64,000 nucleotides of DNA from Xylogone sp. PMI_703 (GCA_021399445.1 JAJTUQ010000005.1:3286001-3350000), one strand, 5' to 3'; shown: positions 11,661-24,075, counted from the stretch's first letter. Notes: generated by a model from the sequence alone, not told the origin. Translations and numbers: made by a program.

Positions 11661-14218
11661 TTGAAGGTTACTCTATACGAAGGGGCCGACCTCTCTGTTG
11701 CCGACAGATACAGCGATGTGTTCCGCAGGCTGGAGCTCGAGCCTTGCTGGGAGCACGAGCAATACGGCGGTGGTCCTTCACCGTTTAACCACCAATTCTT
11801 GCCTTATGCCCTCCTCGATTTTGACCACTCGCAAGTGATTGTCGGATCCATTGGTGGAACTACTAAAAACCCTCTATGGGGAGGAAGCAAGACCCCATAC
11901 ATATTTAATGTGACTAGGGCTGCGGAGTTGGCGATCTTTCTTTATCTTAGAAACCCAATAGCTTTCCCGGGGAAATCGAGATTTTTTCCTTGGTGTTGTA
12001 AGATTGAATCCCTGGATCGGCGAAAGCCATCAGTCTGTTCAAGCTGCCAAGTTGGATGAGAAAAGTAGTATCGCCGTGAGGTTGGAACGAGAAGATGAGA
12101 CTTCTGAGACGAATTGGCTAGATATTCAAGATGGTACTGGGAAAATTCATATCAATATTCAATTTGTTGAATATGAGTTACCAACAAGGATCCACTCCGT
12201 CTCAACAGACCATGTTGACTTTATGGATCCTATCATTGGGAATGCGACGATAGGGCTCGTGTCCAAGGTCAAGACGAAGTTGACAGACCGGATATACGCC
12301 TTTAGGCAGCTTCAAAAGGACCAGAATTGCACACCAGAAGTAAGGGCAACCATTATTTCTGAGATGAATAACGCTTTCATTGTACCAATTCGCGTATTTT
12401 ACAAAATTCCGCCAACTTATGGCTCCTTTCACCATTTGCTAGGGGTGGCCACCTTTTCTATCACATCCAGAAGGAGCGACGCTTTGATATCAGTGGGTCA
12501 AAATTTTACGCTGCTGAGTTGCTCTGTGTCTTCGAGTGTTTACACAAATTCAACATCGATGGCTGTCACATAAGGCCCAAAAATGTTCTTCTGGATGCCT
12601 TGGGACATATTGCTTTGTGCGATTTCAGCCTTTACATGTTAGGAACGATCCGAGAGACATGGACACTGGAGTATCCAGCTCCTGAACTACTCCTTGGTCA
12701 AGACGTTACCGAAGTGGTAGATTGGGGGACCTTAGGAGTCTTTCTCTATGAAATGTTAACGGGCTTACCCCCGTTCTATGATGAAGATACTATCAAGAAA
12801 AATCGCAAAATTCTCTCTGGGCCTCTCAACTTCCCTGAGCCAAATATCGCACCCTCGATCGCCAGAGACCTCCTCATCGAGCTTCTTAATCGCGAACCCA
12901 AGCACAGAATAGGATATAACGGAATCGTTGAAATCAAACGCCATCCATTTTTCCATGGCATAGATTGGCAGAAGCTTCTCCATCGAAAATATGAACCGGC
13001 TTTTAAGCCTGGGAACATAACAGAGAGATTTCACGAGGAACCGGGCCTACCGGGCAGTACTTGGAAAAAAACACGTAGAGTAGTTGAACTTGCGAGGAGA
13101 ATAAAACAGAAAAAAGAAGATACTTCTTCACAAATGTCAGAAAAAAAGGGTCTAATTTCTCCTTCCCTACCCTCTCAAGTAGCTGTAGAAATAGATGACG
13201 GCTGGACATTGATATGGGAAAAGCCAACTTGGACATTCTACTTTTACAACAACTTCACGGGTGCTAAACAGTCGGCCAATCCTCAAGGTCCACATCCTCT
13301 GACCTCTGGCGTCAAAGGTGGACCAGTCCATGCGATACTCACTCAAGATACTGCACTCCTTGATGACTGTCTCACCGATGAAAATCTGCCTACTCAGACC
13401 CAAATGCAGGATGCACTTGAGGCGGCATTAAATGCCGGATATAAACGTGCGATTCCTCAACTTTTGGAGTATGACATGGATTTGAACATCAAACTATTTG
13501 GAGGCTCACGCACACCTCTGGAGTGGGTTACCGAACGTGAAAATATAGGTTTGGTGGAATTGTTTCTTGATAAAGGCGCTGATCGAATTTTACATCCGCC
13601 GCACCCACTGCAAAGGCAGCATTAATAATGGCAGTGGAGAAAGGGAATCATGAGTTAGTCAAGGTCTTAGTGCCACGAACAGAGAGGTTACTTTGCACTA
13701 AAGCTTTATGTCTCGCCATCGATCGAGAGGACGGTACAATAGTTGACCTTTTGTTAGAACATGGTGTTGGTTGTGACTTCATTGATGGGGATCGACCTCC
13801 CCCTATAGATTATGAGATGGAACGCTGGAATATCATGGAGGGAGGAAAGGGAAAGGAGTTTTTCCCCCCTCTTGTCCGGGCAGTCATTACAGGAAGCAAA
13901 GACTTAGTGCAGAAACTGCTTGAAAACGGCGCAGATGTGAATGTCGGCTATCACGATCTTCCTTGTTCGCATGGGAGAAATATGAAAAAGACCTTTATGT
14001 CTTGTGAAAGAGTTATACAGGTAGCAATGGAGCTACAGCGTCTGGAGATAGTCGACTGCTTACTTGAATTTGGAGCGGACATCAATCTTCCACAACCAGT
14101 CCGGCTGTATCATGAATGTAGGGGTATACCGAGGAATATATATCTTAAGAACACGTCAGATCTGAGGACTGCAGCAGCTACCTTGAAGCAGAGAAAGGAG
14201 ATTAAAGAAGGTAGATAG
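11661..14218 (+). pseudogene. Decayed SCH9-like AGC kinase with ankyrin repeats
   Basis: Remnant of a paralogue of the fungal SCH9-type AGC kinase, in the order C2-like domain, kinase, AGC tail, WW-like segment, ankyrin repeats. The C2-like part shows SPFNHQFLPYALLDFDHSQV and YIFNVTRAAELAIFLYLRNP. The kinase part shows RRFDISGSKFYAAELLCVFE, TLGVFLYEMLTGLPPFYDED and IDWQKLLHRKYEPAFKP. The WW-like part shows GWTLIWEKPTWTFYFYNN near 13,200. Ankyrins follow from about 13,400 (LVQKLLENGADVNVGYHD). The frame changes three times: near 11,965-11,990, 12,405-12,425 and 13,575-13,605. Catalysis is also lost: the VAIK lysine is arginine (codon 12304), the HRD aspartate is histidine (12567), DFG is DFS (12627), and the activation-loop phosphosite segment is deleted. 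The N-terminal part of SCH9 is missing. The true SCH9 is presumably elsewhere in the genome. Confidence 0.85.
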
Positions 14219-14579
14219 TCGGTATAGTCAGTTGCCGGGAATCATGAAATAAGGATGCTTTTGCAATGATGGAGCCCTAGTAGCTAGCAGTGCGACCATT
14301 AGAATGCCTTAAATAGATGCTCCACCTCTCATTTTGAGTTGCGGGCCAGAGTAAGCTATCGGCCGAAACATACACAATGTCGCAGACCACTGTGAATTGT
14401 TAAATCCAGAGTCTGCCGTGATAAGCAGTCCGTAGAGCTGCGAGATCTCTCGTTTAAGTTCCGCGTGGAACCACTGTTTGGCTGGTGCCTGCCGACATCT
14501 TATTTTGAATCACCGCCTCCCATGTACCTTTTAATACTTTCAGTTTCACAACCGCTTTCCAATACACTGATTATGATAT
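14219..14579. other. Intergenic
   Basis: About 360 nt between the SCH9-like pseudogene and the hydrolase gene; nothing recognised. Confidence 0.4.
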
Positions 14580-15684
14580 ATGATGAAGAAATTTCGTGAT
14601 TCATTCTTGTGTAAGACTCATGTTCTCCGTAAATCAAACCGGCAATCGCAGATCGCTGTAGAACCAGCTAGCCAGTCTGGTGTAGATGGCCTTCAAATCG
14701 TTTATGAAGGGCAGAATTCTCGCGTCGAGTAAGTTGGTTGTGCAAGGGTAAATAGTAGGAGCCTTAACATGCTGATTGAATCCAGTCTGGTCGCCATTCA
14801 TGGCCAGGGAGGAAACTGGAAGACATCTTGGACTGATAAAGTCACGGGCACTTTCTGGCTGGGGGATATCTTGCCTGAAGTTGTTCCAGAAAGCAGAATT
14901 TTATCATACGGATATGGTGCTTCAAAGTCTTCCGTAATAGCTGCGAGAGACTTGTTAACGGAACTGGATGAACTAAGGAAAAATACTGATGTGAGTTTAT
15001 ACGACTCGTAACGCAACTATCATGGCACTGATTGTTCTCCTCCAGAGCCAGCAGAGACCAGTTATCTTTCTGGCACATAGCTTCGGGGGAGTTTTACTTA
15101 AGGGCGTAAATCAACTTCTGTCAACATGGAACTTCAGTCTGAAGCTAACCAATTATTCAGACTCTAGCTATGTCCTACGAAATGAAAAACACGTCCGGTA
15201 CTCACAGTATCTTTTCTTCTACATATGGCATTTTATTTTTTGGTGTGCCCCAGCAACTAGATAAGAAGCTCGGCATCATTGAATTAACACCTGGGAATGA
15301 GAACGTCCCGAATGAGACGCCAGAAATGCAAGCTTTGAAACGAGATTTCAAATGGCTGCAGGAGTCGAATATTGTGTACTCTCGGATTTGTGAACGGTTT
15401 GCGGTTAAGTATTTCACTGAGACTGCTGGGGATCATTTTGAGGTACGTATACCTGCCCGCGCAAGACGCCAAGATACTTAGATCTCTAGGTCCCTTTGCA
15501 TGATGGAAACTCGCAAGAATCAGAGAATTTTGATAGCATAGTAATGCATAAGAGCCATGGGAAAATGATAAAATTTTCGAATAAGGATGATACGGACTTT
15601 AAAAATGTATGTAAGATTTTGACAGCTACAGTTGCTGAAGCTTTAGAAAGCAAGGCTACGAAAGCAAATCAAGACAACCTATGA
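14580..15684 (+). CDS. Stand-alone SesB-type alpha/beta hydrolase
   Basis: Lipase/esterase-like alpha/beta hydrolase of the kind found at the N terminus of fungal NLR (NACHT/NB-ARC) proteins, here without receptor parts. Exons 14580-14728, 14786-14990, 15046-15105, 15161-15442 and 15490-15684 join in frame to 296 residues, all with GT-AG introns of 47-57 nt. Visible features: DLVAIHGQGGNWKTSW (oxyanion-side HGxGG), TFWLGDILPEVVPESRILSYG, nucleophile elbow AHSFGG with Ser130, and GILFFGVPQQ. The later segment VMHKSHGKMIKFSNKDD corresponds to the family's catalytic-histidine region (usually DHSGMCRF-like). The ATG is doubled (14580 and 14583). In characterised NLRs such domains are cell-death effectors; a free copy could be an effector partner or a decoy. 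That role is inferred. Confidence 0.85.
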
Positions 15685-16124
15685 AGTGCGATATCATCGA
15701 GTTTAATTCAGTCTATTGGGGGATGGGTCATGTTTAAATAGCAGTTGTAAGTATTCTGTCTAGTACGTAAGTCTTTCTGCAGCTGAGTAGCTCTAGCAGT
15801 CGGTGCCTCAGCCCTGCAGCAGGAGCTGAACTGAACTTGATGGGAAAATAGGATCTAGCCCATACGTAAATAGATTAGCTTCGTAGATGGGTCAACCCAT
15901 ACGCGTATATTAGCGCATGGGCTGGCCCATACACAAATAGATTCTGAACCCAAATATCCCGGTCTGTAATAATGGTTTGTGACTTGGAGTCAGCTCTAGA
16001 AAGATCTTGGCCCCCAATAAGGATATAAGTAGTCCTAGATTCTGCTTCTGTGACGATAAAAAACTAACTTAACAATTGAGTCCGCCAAAATCATTCATAA
16101 TTCACCATAGACCTACGATCAGCT
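15685..16124. other. Intergenic, promoter of the alpha/beta hydrolase
   Basis: About 440 nt. It holds the palindrome array listed separately (15859-15930) and a TATA-like stretch near 16019-16026 upstream of the hydrolase ATG at 16125. Confidence 0.5.
15859..15930. promoter_or_regulatory. Array of ATGGGY-NN-RCCCAT palindromes
   Basis: Two interrupted palindromes, ATGGGTCAACCCAT (15887-15900) and ATGGGCTGGCCCAT (15917-15930), have 6-bp arms and a 2-bp spacer and start 30 bp apart. A single CCCAT half-site lies at 15859-15863. The flanks also recur: GCCCATACGTAAATAGATT (15858-15876) against GCCCATACACAAATAGATT (15925-15943). They sit about 195-265 bp upstream of the hydrolase ATG, a position that fits binding by a dimeric transcription factor. 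Function is inferred from symmetry and position only. Confidence 0.4.
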
Positions 16125-16929
16125 ATGGCGTCTCAAAAACCCGTTATCGTAATTGTTCCAGGGGCGTTCCACAAGCCAATACACTATCGCAAGGTTGTTG
16201 AGCCTCTTCGTTCTCAGGGATATGAAGTCATCACACCAAGCCTTGTGGTTTGTGGAGATGACTCCGTGAGTCCAGATGCCACCCACCTAGACGATGCTGC
16301 CAACATCCACAAACATCTTTTACCTGCCCTTGATGAAGGTAAACGAGCAATCATCGTTTCTCACAGCTATGGATCTTTGCCCGCAACTGCGAGTGTAGAG
16401 GGCCAAACTGTTGCGGAACGAGCCGCAAGAAACCTGAAAGGTGGCATTGTAGGAGTTATCAGCATTGCGGGGTTTGCCTTTCCTGTGAGAGGGAAGAGCA
16501 TCATGGGTGATGATGAGATCCCACCTCCTATGCCATATCATGTAGTTGAGGTGAGTTTCAGATCAACCTGGCAAGTTATCGCATCACTGAAAACTCCAGG
16601 ATGGTATTGCCCATCTCCAAGAAACCGCGAAGCCCATATTTTTCAGTGGCTTGTCACCTGAGGAAGCGGATGCCGAGTGGGGAAATCTCTCCAAGAAAAT
16701 ATCGCGGAAATGTTTCACAACATTTCCCCAGTATATTGAGTCAGACATTCCGTGCGCGAAGACGTATGTCTTGTGTGAGAATGATCAGGCTGTGCCGCCT
16801 GCGTTTCAGGAGGCCATGGCTAAGACAGGTGGATTCGATATTGCTCGAGTTCCATCCGGCCATGCACCGTTCTTATCTATCCCGGAAGAGATAGTAAAGA
16901 TTATTATAGGCGTTGCGGAGAAACAGTGA
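16125..16929 (+). CDS. Alpha/beta-hydrolase fold enzyme
   Basis: Small soluble alpha/beta hydrolase of the esterase/methylesterase-like group (AB_hydrolase_6 type). Exons 16125-16550 and 16600-16929 join in frame to 251 residues. The triad is visible: nucleophile Ser81 in VSHSYGS, an acid in YVLCENDQAVPP and His230 in PSGHAPFLS. VIVIVPGAFHKPIHY near the N terminus supplies the oxyanion loop. It has no signal peptide and no C-terminal peroxisomal tripeptide (ends AEKQ). It is the first of the 16-34 kb enzyme run and is convergent with the transketolase-like gene, 233 nt away. The substrate is unknown. Confidence 0.88.
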
Positions 16930-17162
16930 CACGCTATGATTCCATGAGTTAGTTTAGTTTCAAATAATTAATTTGATTTACTATAGCTGTGTACCGAATC
17001 CATAGCGTAGAGATAACGTAACGTGCCCCAGCTTCACGCCCTGTCCAATGTTCATGTCTAAGGTAGTCTATGAGTGTTCCCATTCAGCAATAAAAGAGCT
17101 TATACACTCAGTAATATATCACATGTTATCTACCTACAATATAGACTTCTACTGTAAGCGTG

Positions 17163-19523
17163 TTACAAGCGCGATAATGGGAGATGTGATCTGTGGGAAA
17201 TCGGGTTAAGGTCTTGAAACTCTTCCCTCAAGCTCTTCATCCCCTTATTTCTTACATTGTCTACAAACTTTGCAACTTCTGGAGCGATGATATTCTCATC
17301 AAATCCGAAGAATTTGTAAGCCATTTTCCCTGGCAGCGAATGTCCGTACGTCCTCATCGAGAATCCGGCGTCAGCGTATCGCTCCCATCCATTCACTGTA
17401 AAAGCCTCAATTACCACCCTAGGGGCATTAGATTGATATTGCAAGACCTTTCGTTTGTATTCGAGAGTCTGTTGCTCAAATAGGCGCTGGCAAGGAAAGC
17501 TAACAATACGAGCCTTGATATTAAATCTCTCTGCCAGTATTTTCGCAGTTCCCACAGCGAAACACATTTCTGAGCCGACACCTATTAATGTTACATCCGC
17601 GTTTGACTCTTCAAGAAATATATACGCTCCCATTTGAACACCCTCACGAGAACTATATTGTGGATATTGATTGAGCTCGTGGCGAGAGAGCGAGATCATC
17701 GATGGCGTACTCTTGGCCTCCATGGCAACGATGAAAGCGCCTGCTGTCTCCTCGCTGTCACAAGGCCGGATATATAAGAAGTTTGGCATAGCCCTGTAGA
17801 GGGCTGCTGAAGCAATGGGCTGATGAGTAGGGCCACCGTCACTGGTACCAATCGAATCGTGGGTCGCAATATGGATTTGATGAAGTCCTTGAAGGGCAGC
17901 CATCCGAATTCCAGCGTCTGCATACTAGATTCACCTGGTAAATAGATAAATCTAGCAATGGCTGGCTCGCAAACTCACCATATAGAATACTAAGTAGCTG
18001 GAAGTGACAGGTAGGATACTTCCTTTATTGAATGCAGCTAGACCGTTCGATATTGACACCATAGCGTGCTCTCGGACTCCCCAATGAATATATCTACCTG
18101 TATAATTTCCATTGAGGCCGCATGATGTCTTCAAGCCAGGCTATATTGATGTCAGTTTCAGAATAGAGGTAGATAAGACTTTAACCTACATGCTGGAAGT
18201 TTACTGCCCCATCCCAGAGCATGCAGACGGATGGAGAGAGATCTGCTGACCCAACCATCATCGTTGCTAACTTTGATGCAATTGCATTGCATACGAGGCC
18301 AGCTGATACCCGTGATGCGGTCGGTGCAGTCGGAAAGTCACCTTTAGATGGGATGAGTGCCTTCCAGTCCGCTGTCATATTTCCGGCAACCCGATCTTTA
18401 AACTCGAGAGAGATATCTGGATAGTCCCAAGAGTATTCTTCCACTAAAAGATTCCAATCATTTTCAAGTTTCTCGCCTTTTTCTTTCATGTCCCGGAAGA
18501 AGTCATACACTTCGTCTGAGACGGCAAAATGAGCATTGGGATCCATTCCAAAGATCCTTTTGATATTGGCTACATCTGCGGCTCCAAACGCAGCGCCATG
18601 TGCTTGAGCATCCCCTGCAACAGCACTTCCGATACCAATCACTGTCCGGATATTAATAAAAGTTGGTTTATCTTGGCTTGCACGAGCTTGCCATAGTGCA
18701 TTCACGATTCCTTCAACATCGTAGTTACCGTCTTCGATGCTGATGACATGCCAGCCGCACGCCCTCATCTTCAAGTTCACGTCTTCGGTGTTGGTCATGT
18801 CAACGCTTCCATCACATGAGACCTGGTTATTATCATATATGATAGTGAGGTTATTGAGTTTCCAGTGACCTGCTAGCTGGATCGCTTCCATAGCAACACC
18901 TTCCTGCAAGCAGGCGTCTCCAATCATGCACCATGTCATATTGTTCACCACGGGAAAGCCTGGACGGTTATAAACAGCACCCAGGTGCTTCGATGCCATG
19001 GCCAAACCCACAGCATTGGCGACGCCCTGGCCTAAGGGACCAGTTGTTACCTCGATACCGTCATGCTCAATCTCGGGATGGCCAGGGCATACGGAGTCAG
19101 TACGACCGGAGTGATAGGACTTTAATTGATCCATCGTCATAGCTGAGTATCCTGTGAGGTGAAGAAATGCATACTGGAAGAGGCATGTATGACCATTCGA
19201 GAGGACAAAGCGATCACGGTTAAAGTAATTGGGATTGGAGGGAGAGTATCTCATAGTGTACTTCCATAAGGCTACGCCGATAGCCGCCATCCCCATTGCA
19301 GAGCTGCAGAAGTTAGCATGGTCCATGGAGGATAACGGAGAGTATACCCTGGGTGACCTCTACTAAATTGCTCACACAGGTCGGCAATGAGGCAGCGGAA
19401 CGTTCGCAAGACAAGATTAACCTGCTTTCTCTCAGACTCCTCCAGATGAAATTGATTTGTTTTTTTTATAGCCTTGGTAGCTGGCACGCCGAACGCATCT
19501 ACAGGTGCTACTTTCGATGCCAT
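17163..19523 (-). CDS. Transketolase / dihydroxyacetone synthase-like, PTS1 end
   Basis: Thiamine-diphosphate enzyme moving a two-carbon ketol unit between sugars. Exons (complement) 17163-17924, 17979-18140, 18190-19303 and 19348-19523 join in frame to 737 residues, full length. Conserved features: HPGSAMGMAAIG across intron 1, SNGHTCLFQ, GPLGQGVANAVGLAMASKHL, the ThDP/Mg motif from GDACLQEG to NNLTIIYDNN, RYIHWGVREHAM with the catalytic glutamate, and THDSIGTSDGGPTHQPIA. The product ends SRL, which fits the type 1 peroxisomal targeting consensus; yeast dihydroxyacetone synthase is peroxisomal by a similar tripeptide. Housekeeping transketolase is cytosolic, so this copy is more likely specialised. 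I cannot tell a xylulose-phosphate/formaldehyde reaction from another ketol transfer by sequence alone. Confidence 0.92.
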
Positions 19524-21528
19524 TTCTTCTCAGGCTACCTGTTGTAAAAATCAAATGCCAATATTCAAAACCAGTTAATAGTATGAAGCAGTTGCTAGTG
19601 GAGATCATATCACGGCTATCTAACTCTAGGTACGTGTGAAGTTAAGAGTGCAGGGGAATTGTATGTCTTAGTTGTGTTAGACTGATAAGCTGCGAGTCCA
19701 AAATGGGACGTGCATAATGGGAATAACGCAAGCACTAGGTAATATATGTCAAGAGAAAAATAACTGAATACCAGCTTTGAATGAAATCAAGATAACGGTA
19801 AAAAGATTAGAGGGAAAGTAAAAGCCCGAGAATACCATACTATCCTATCGGCGAGACTCAGCAATTCTCATTCACCTTACCGTCTACTAACTTGAAGAGA
19901 ATATGCATGTGCTTACATACAGCCAGAGACGGGCTCTGGATACCAAAATCTCTACTTTTGGATAAAGAACAATGGCCAAAAATAAGATACGGATTGGAAA
20001 CTGCGGGGGAAATCAGAATCACACCTCCGTCACATTTGGGTATAGATAATACATCAACGCAAGAAAGGAAATGAGCAACAATCTCTTACGACGCTTGCCA
20101 CTTACGGTATATACTTCATCGAAGGTACCATCAAAAGATAGTAGCGTCATAGAGAGCAAGGGAAAGGCTATCATACGCGAAGGAATGCCTGGAAAAATGA
20201 CACCTGCCTATAGTGGTTTATAAAGCCGATACAAGTACCGTGAAGTCGTGAATATGACTTCAGAAAGGGTCTCCACTTACCGCCTCCATGGGGAAGTGGT
20301 GGTTGGAAGCTGATTCATGGTAAGCTTAACTGCAGATGCAGTGAGATTTATCTCTACGTGGATGCGAGAAATAGCAATACCTTCGGTCCGGCCATGGAGT
20401 GATTCGTAAGACTCTGATGAGACGTACGGGGTTACAGATACTGGACTCGGTGGAGTCGGGTTGGAAATCGCCGACTCCAAACTGATAAACTACTCCGTGA
20501 ATTCAATCTGGTTATGAAGTAATAAATCAGGTCTGAATTCGCGAATTGGAATAAGTCTCTTTCGCTTTCCAAAGCAATACAGTTTGAAACTTCGGATTTG
20601 ATCGGATTTGGCACATCTAAATCCGGTGAACCGGCTCCGGATAGAGCTCTGCAGCCCTTTGCTATCTATAGAAACTTACTGTTGTATCCGGAGATCATTT
20701 GATTCCTAACCAAGCCCTGAAATCTCGAGATAGTTGATTTATCTAGTACATTCCAGCCAAACATATGATTGCGGATCTCACTAGGAAGCTGTAGAAATAT
20801 GCGGCTTGATCTGTTTTTGGAGGTGATCCACAGCTCTACTTCGATTTTTTGTCTTGTGGTTTATATCCTTTCGCTCCTTTTCTGTCTTCACCGATTATAC
20901 CATCTACTCATGGCCGGCATGCGTACATCACCGGAGACCTCGACATCACTAAGCAAACAACAGACATAACGCAAGTTGTGGTAGTGTAAGATTCCGAGAC
21001 TACGGCTGTCATACTGATGCAACCAGCATTCGCTGTCACGACAGCAGGGTCCCTGATACAGGGTACTTAGTTAATGCATCAACGCCGTATTATGTAAGGA
21101 CGCATTCTGCAACGTCCTAATGGGTATGTACCAACGGTCCGAATAAATGTGACAGGTAACTTCGCATGCACACATGGACTTCTCTCAGTACAATCACATC
21201 GACATAGTATTCTTACATACCGGAATCATAACTGGTGATATTGTAAGGTGAAAACATCTGCCATTAATTCCGATCATCCTAGAAAGCAGAGCATAACGGG
21301 CATACAGGGCCGAAAAGTGACCGAAGTGGACATTAAGTTGTTTTGGATAATCATATGTATTGTCGTTTACTCCACCTACATAGTGACATCCTCCTAAGGG
21401 AAGCCAAATGTGATTTGAATTTGAACCGTAGTTTGTGTCAGTCTGTAAGTTAGATTTTCTTGAGTACATCTATATATTGTGCGACCTCAGCGAGTATCAA
21501 TACGAAGTCTAAAGCTCAAACCAACGAT
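19524..21528. other. Intergenic, no gene seen
   Basis: About 2 kb upstream of the transketolase-like gene and downstream of the first SDR. Open frames are short, have no recognisable motif and lack coding character. Confidence 0.4.
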
Positions 21529-22435
21529 TTATAAATGCAATTTTAAGCCACCATCGATGACGGCGTTTGTACCTGTAACGCTCTTACTCTTAACGAAGCA
21601 TAATACTTGCTCGGCAACGTCCTCTAGGGTGGCAAGTCGCTTGAGCGGTGTCTTCTGTCTGACCATCTCTGGTCTTCCGGGAGGATTTATTTGACCAAAA
21701 CCACCCTGCCACATTGAATTAGGCGGTATCTCTGAGAATTCTGAGTAGATCTGCTTACTTCTGGAATGAGACCAGGAGACACTGTATTCACTCGTATTCT
21801 AGGGCTCGCAATCATGGCCAGCCCTTTGGCTAAGTGTATCTGTGCAGCTTTTGTCACGGAGTAGGCCTGGATGGAATTGGGGATTAGGAGACGTGTAAAC
21901 TTATACGACAAGGTGATGGTGTCTAGCTGAGGAGAGAATAGGAATATCTTCTCACCAGAGAGCTTCCACTGACTGTCACGCCAGCCAGAGACGCGGTAGT
22001 AATGAAAGCCCCCTCCGAAGCGTCCAGATACTTCTTTGCGGCATGCATGAGGAAGAGGTGAGACTTGACGTTCATGTTGAAGCAAGAGTCCCAGTCTTCC
22101 TCATAGGCATTGTCGTCGAGGTTCTCGATGCCCCGGTAGTGAGCCCAGCCACCATTTGAGAAGACGACATCTAGCCTCCCCATATGTGCGATAGTCTGCT
22201 CAACCAGACGCCGGATATCGCCCCGCTCGGCGAGATTTGCTTGAATGGCGCGAAAGTTCTTGGGATCCTTTGGAAGCGGGGAGAGATCGTGCAACTGCGA
22301 CGCTAGCTTCTGGGCCCTCTCTATATTTGTGTTGTAGTTGATGACCACCCGCATTCCTTTCTGAGCGAAGAGTCGAGCGGTCGCTGCACCGATCCCAGAA
22401 CTACCTGCTGTGATGAGAGCAACGGGGGAATCCAT
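21529..22435 (-). CDS. Short-chain dehydrogenase/reductase (SDR) 1
   Basis: Classical NAD(P)-dependent SDR with a Rossmann fold. Exons (complement) 21529-21705, 21759-21866 and 21956-22435 join in frame to 254 residues, the standard length. Cofactor loop ALITAGSSGIGAATARLFAQ has an alanine in place of the first glycine of TGxxxGxG. Also present are VFSNGGWAHY (normally NNAG, here SNGG), the catalytic Tyr-Lys in AYSVTKAAQIHLAKG, and IRVNTVSPGLI followed by KSVTGTNAVIDGG at the end. The serine is supplied by ITTASLAG. Second intron acceptor and third exon fit family spacing. The substrate is unknown. Confidence 0.9.
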
Positions 22436-24075
22436 TGAAGAAGTTTAGATTAGAATATATACACAGTATCTGGACAACTATAACTAAGAGCGAGATAGAA
22501 GCTTTCGCAATGCTCTACCCGTGCTCAATATTAATAAGAGAGATTTCGGTGCCTAATAGCAGAAATTTATTCTCTTCTTTTGCAGGAAGTTGTTGGGGAG
22601 GAAGAAACAGAGCTTATCTTAAAAACACACCACAATAATGAGTCTTATGGAGCAGGATCTCAACACAACACAGATTATATATGCGGCTGCACATACATAT
22701 GGTGAACTAACATATGATTCAGGCTCTAAGATGCGCAGCCACCACCTGCGGGTGTCTGAGCAGTACCTGTTCTCACGAATGATCCGAAAGTAAAACCGCC
22801 AATAGGCCGATCCTGCCTCCTGTAACCTGGTTTCATTCGTAATCTCCTGCAGCTGGTCACTCTCTCTGCCGAACTCAGCTCACGTCCGAACAGTGGGGTT
22901 AACTGTATCGTGTCTCAATTTCAGAGGACCTATTAGCCAGAAAAGCCTCGTTGATTCCTTATCTGCTTAGAAACTCTTTGATTTCTTCGTCTGTATTGCT
23001 GCATTGAATCAAATCTCACTCTGGTGCTTTGATGTCAGGCTACTTTCACAACTCGTGGCAAGTCATTGCAGTCCACTATATTGATTGAGGTGTTTCTCAG
23101 CTTTTGTACTACGAGAAGTCCTAAGCAGTTACGCTTGGGCACCTGATCATTTACGAATAGATGCGATAGAATGCTAAATGCCTTTAATTCTTGACCACTG
23201 CTGAATATTACTTCAGCTTAAATTTCATCATCCATGGTGCTGTCGTCTGAAGGCTGATGATATTATCATTTCGAATATTCAAAATATCTATTTCGCTTCG
23301 AGATTCAAACGCTATCCTGCTACTGAGATAGCAATAAATGCAGGCATAAGTCCGAGTCCTCATTATCACTTACCTTATTTTCAGATTCCAGGCCCTAGAC
23401 TCCTCAAGGTAATTTATGCTGTGGCTAAATGCTACGAGGAGAAGGTCAATTCTCTGTGGTACATTTTCCGTCAGAAATTATCGTCATGTTGTTGGCCGCA
23501 GTATTCAAGCCTCAATTTCCGAGCACCGACACGTTTAACGGATTTTTCAACTATTCCGCGTACTTCTGGGTGACGACCTCCGAATATGTTACCGTACAGC
23601 TGCCATACTTTATGAATAGCCGAAAGAATATCCAGCAGGAACGCGAGATCCATAGCCTGAAACAGTAACAGTATGTAATTGAGTCTCCAGAACCTATTGT
23701 ATGGCTAGCGCAAGGTAATAGAGCACAAGGAGATAATCATGTGTTCTAAGCTTCAAATCCTCGGGCCCCGGCTGTCAATGAAGAACTATGGACACATTTG
23801 CATTGACTGCTTTGGAGAATGTAAGGCTCGGTATAGAATAGAACTACGACAAATTGGTTGTTCCCTGGATATTCGGTCCCTCGGCATGTTTTGAGGGGTT
23901 AGCAAGTCTTATAGGTAGTAACGTCGAGAGGGTAGACTTCTGGTTGGCAAATTACGAGCTGTACAAATTATCAAGCTGGTTATAATTAAAGATATTTATT
24001 TATCGTGCATATTCAATCCACATTTCAGACCTATACTGCCCGGGATATTTCAAAATTGATTGATACCTAACTATA
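22436..24075. other. Intergenic, divergent promoter region
   Basis: About 1.6 kb between two divergently transcribed SDR genes, so it must hold both promoters. AT-rich; no gene, repeat or motif recognised. Confidence 0.4.

Noticed and set aside
23429..23668. 79-residue plus-strand frame
   Set aside because: Fully overlapped by an equally long antisense frame; no motif or start context.
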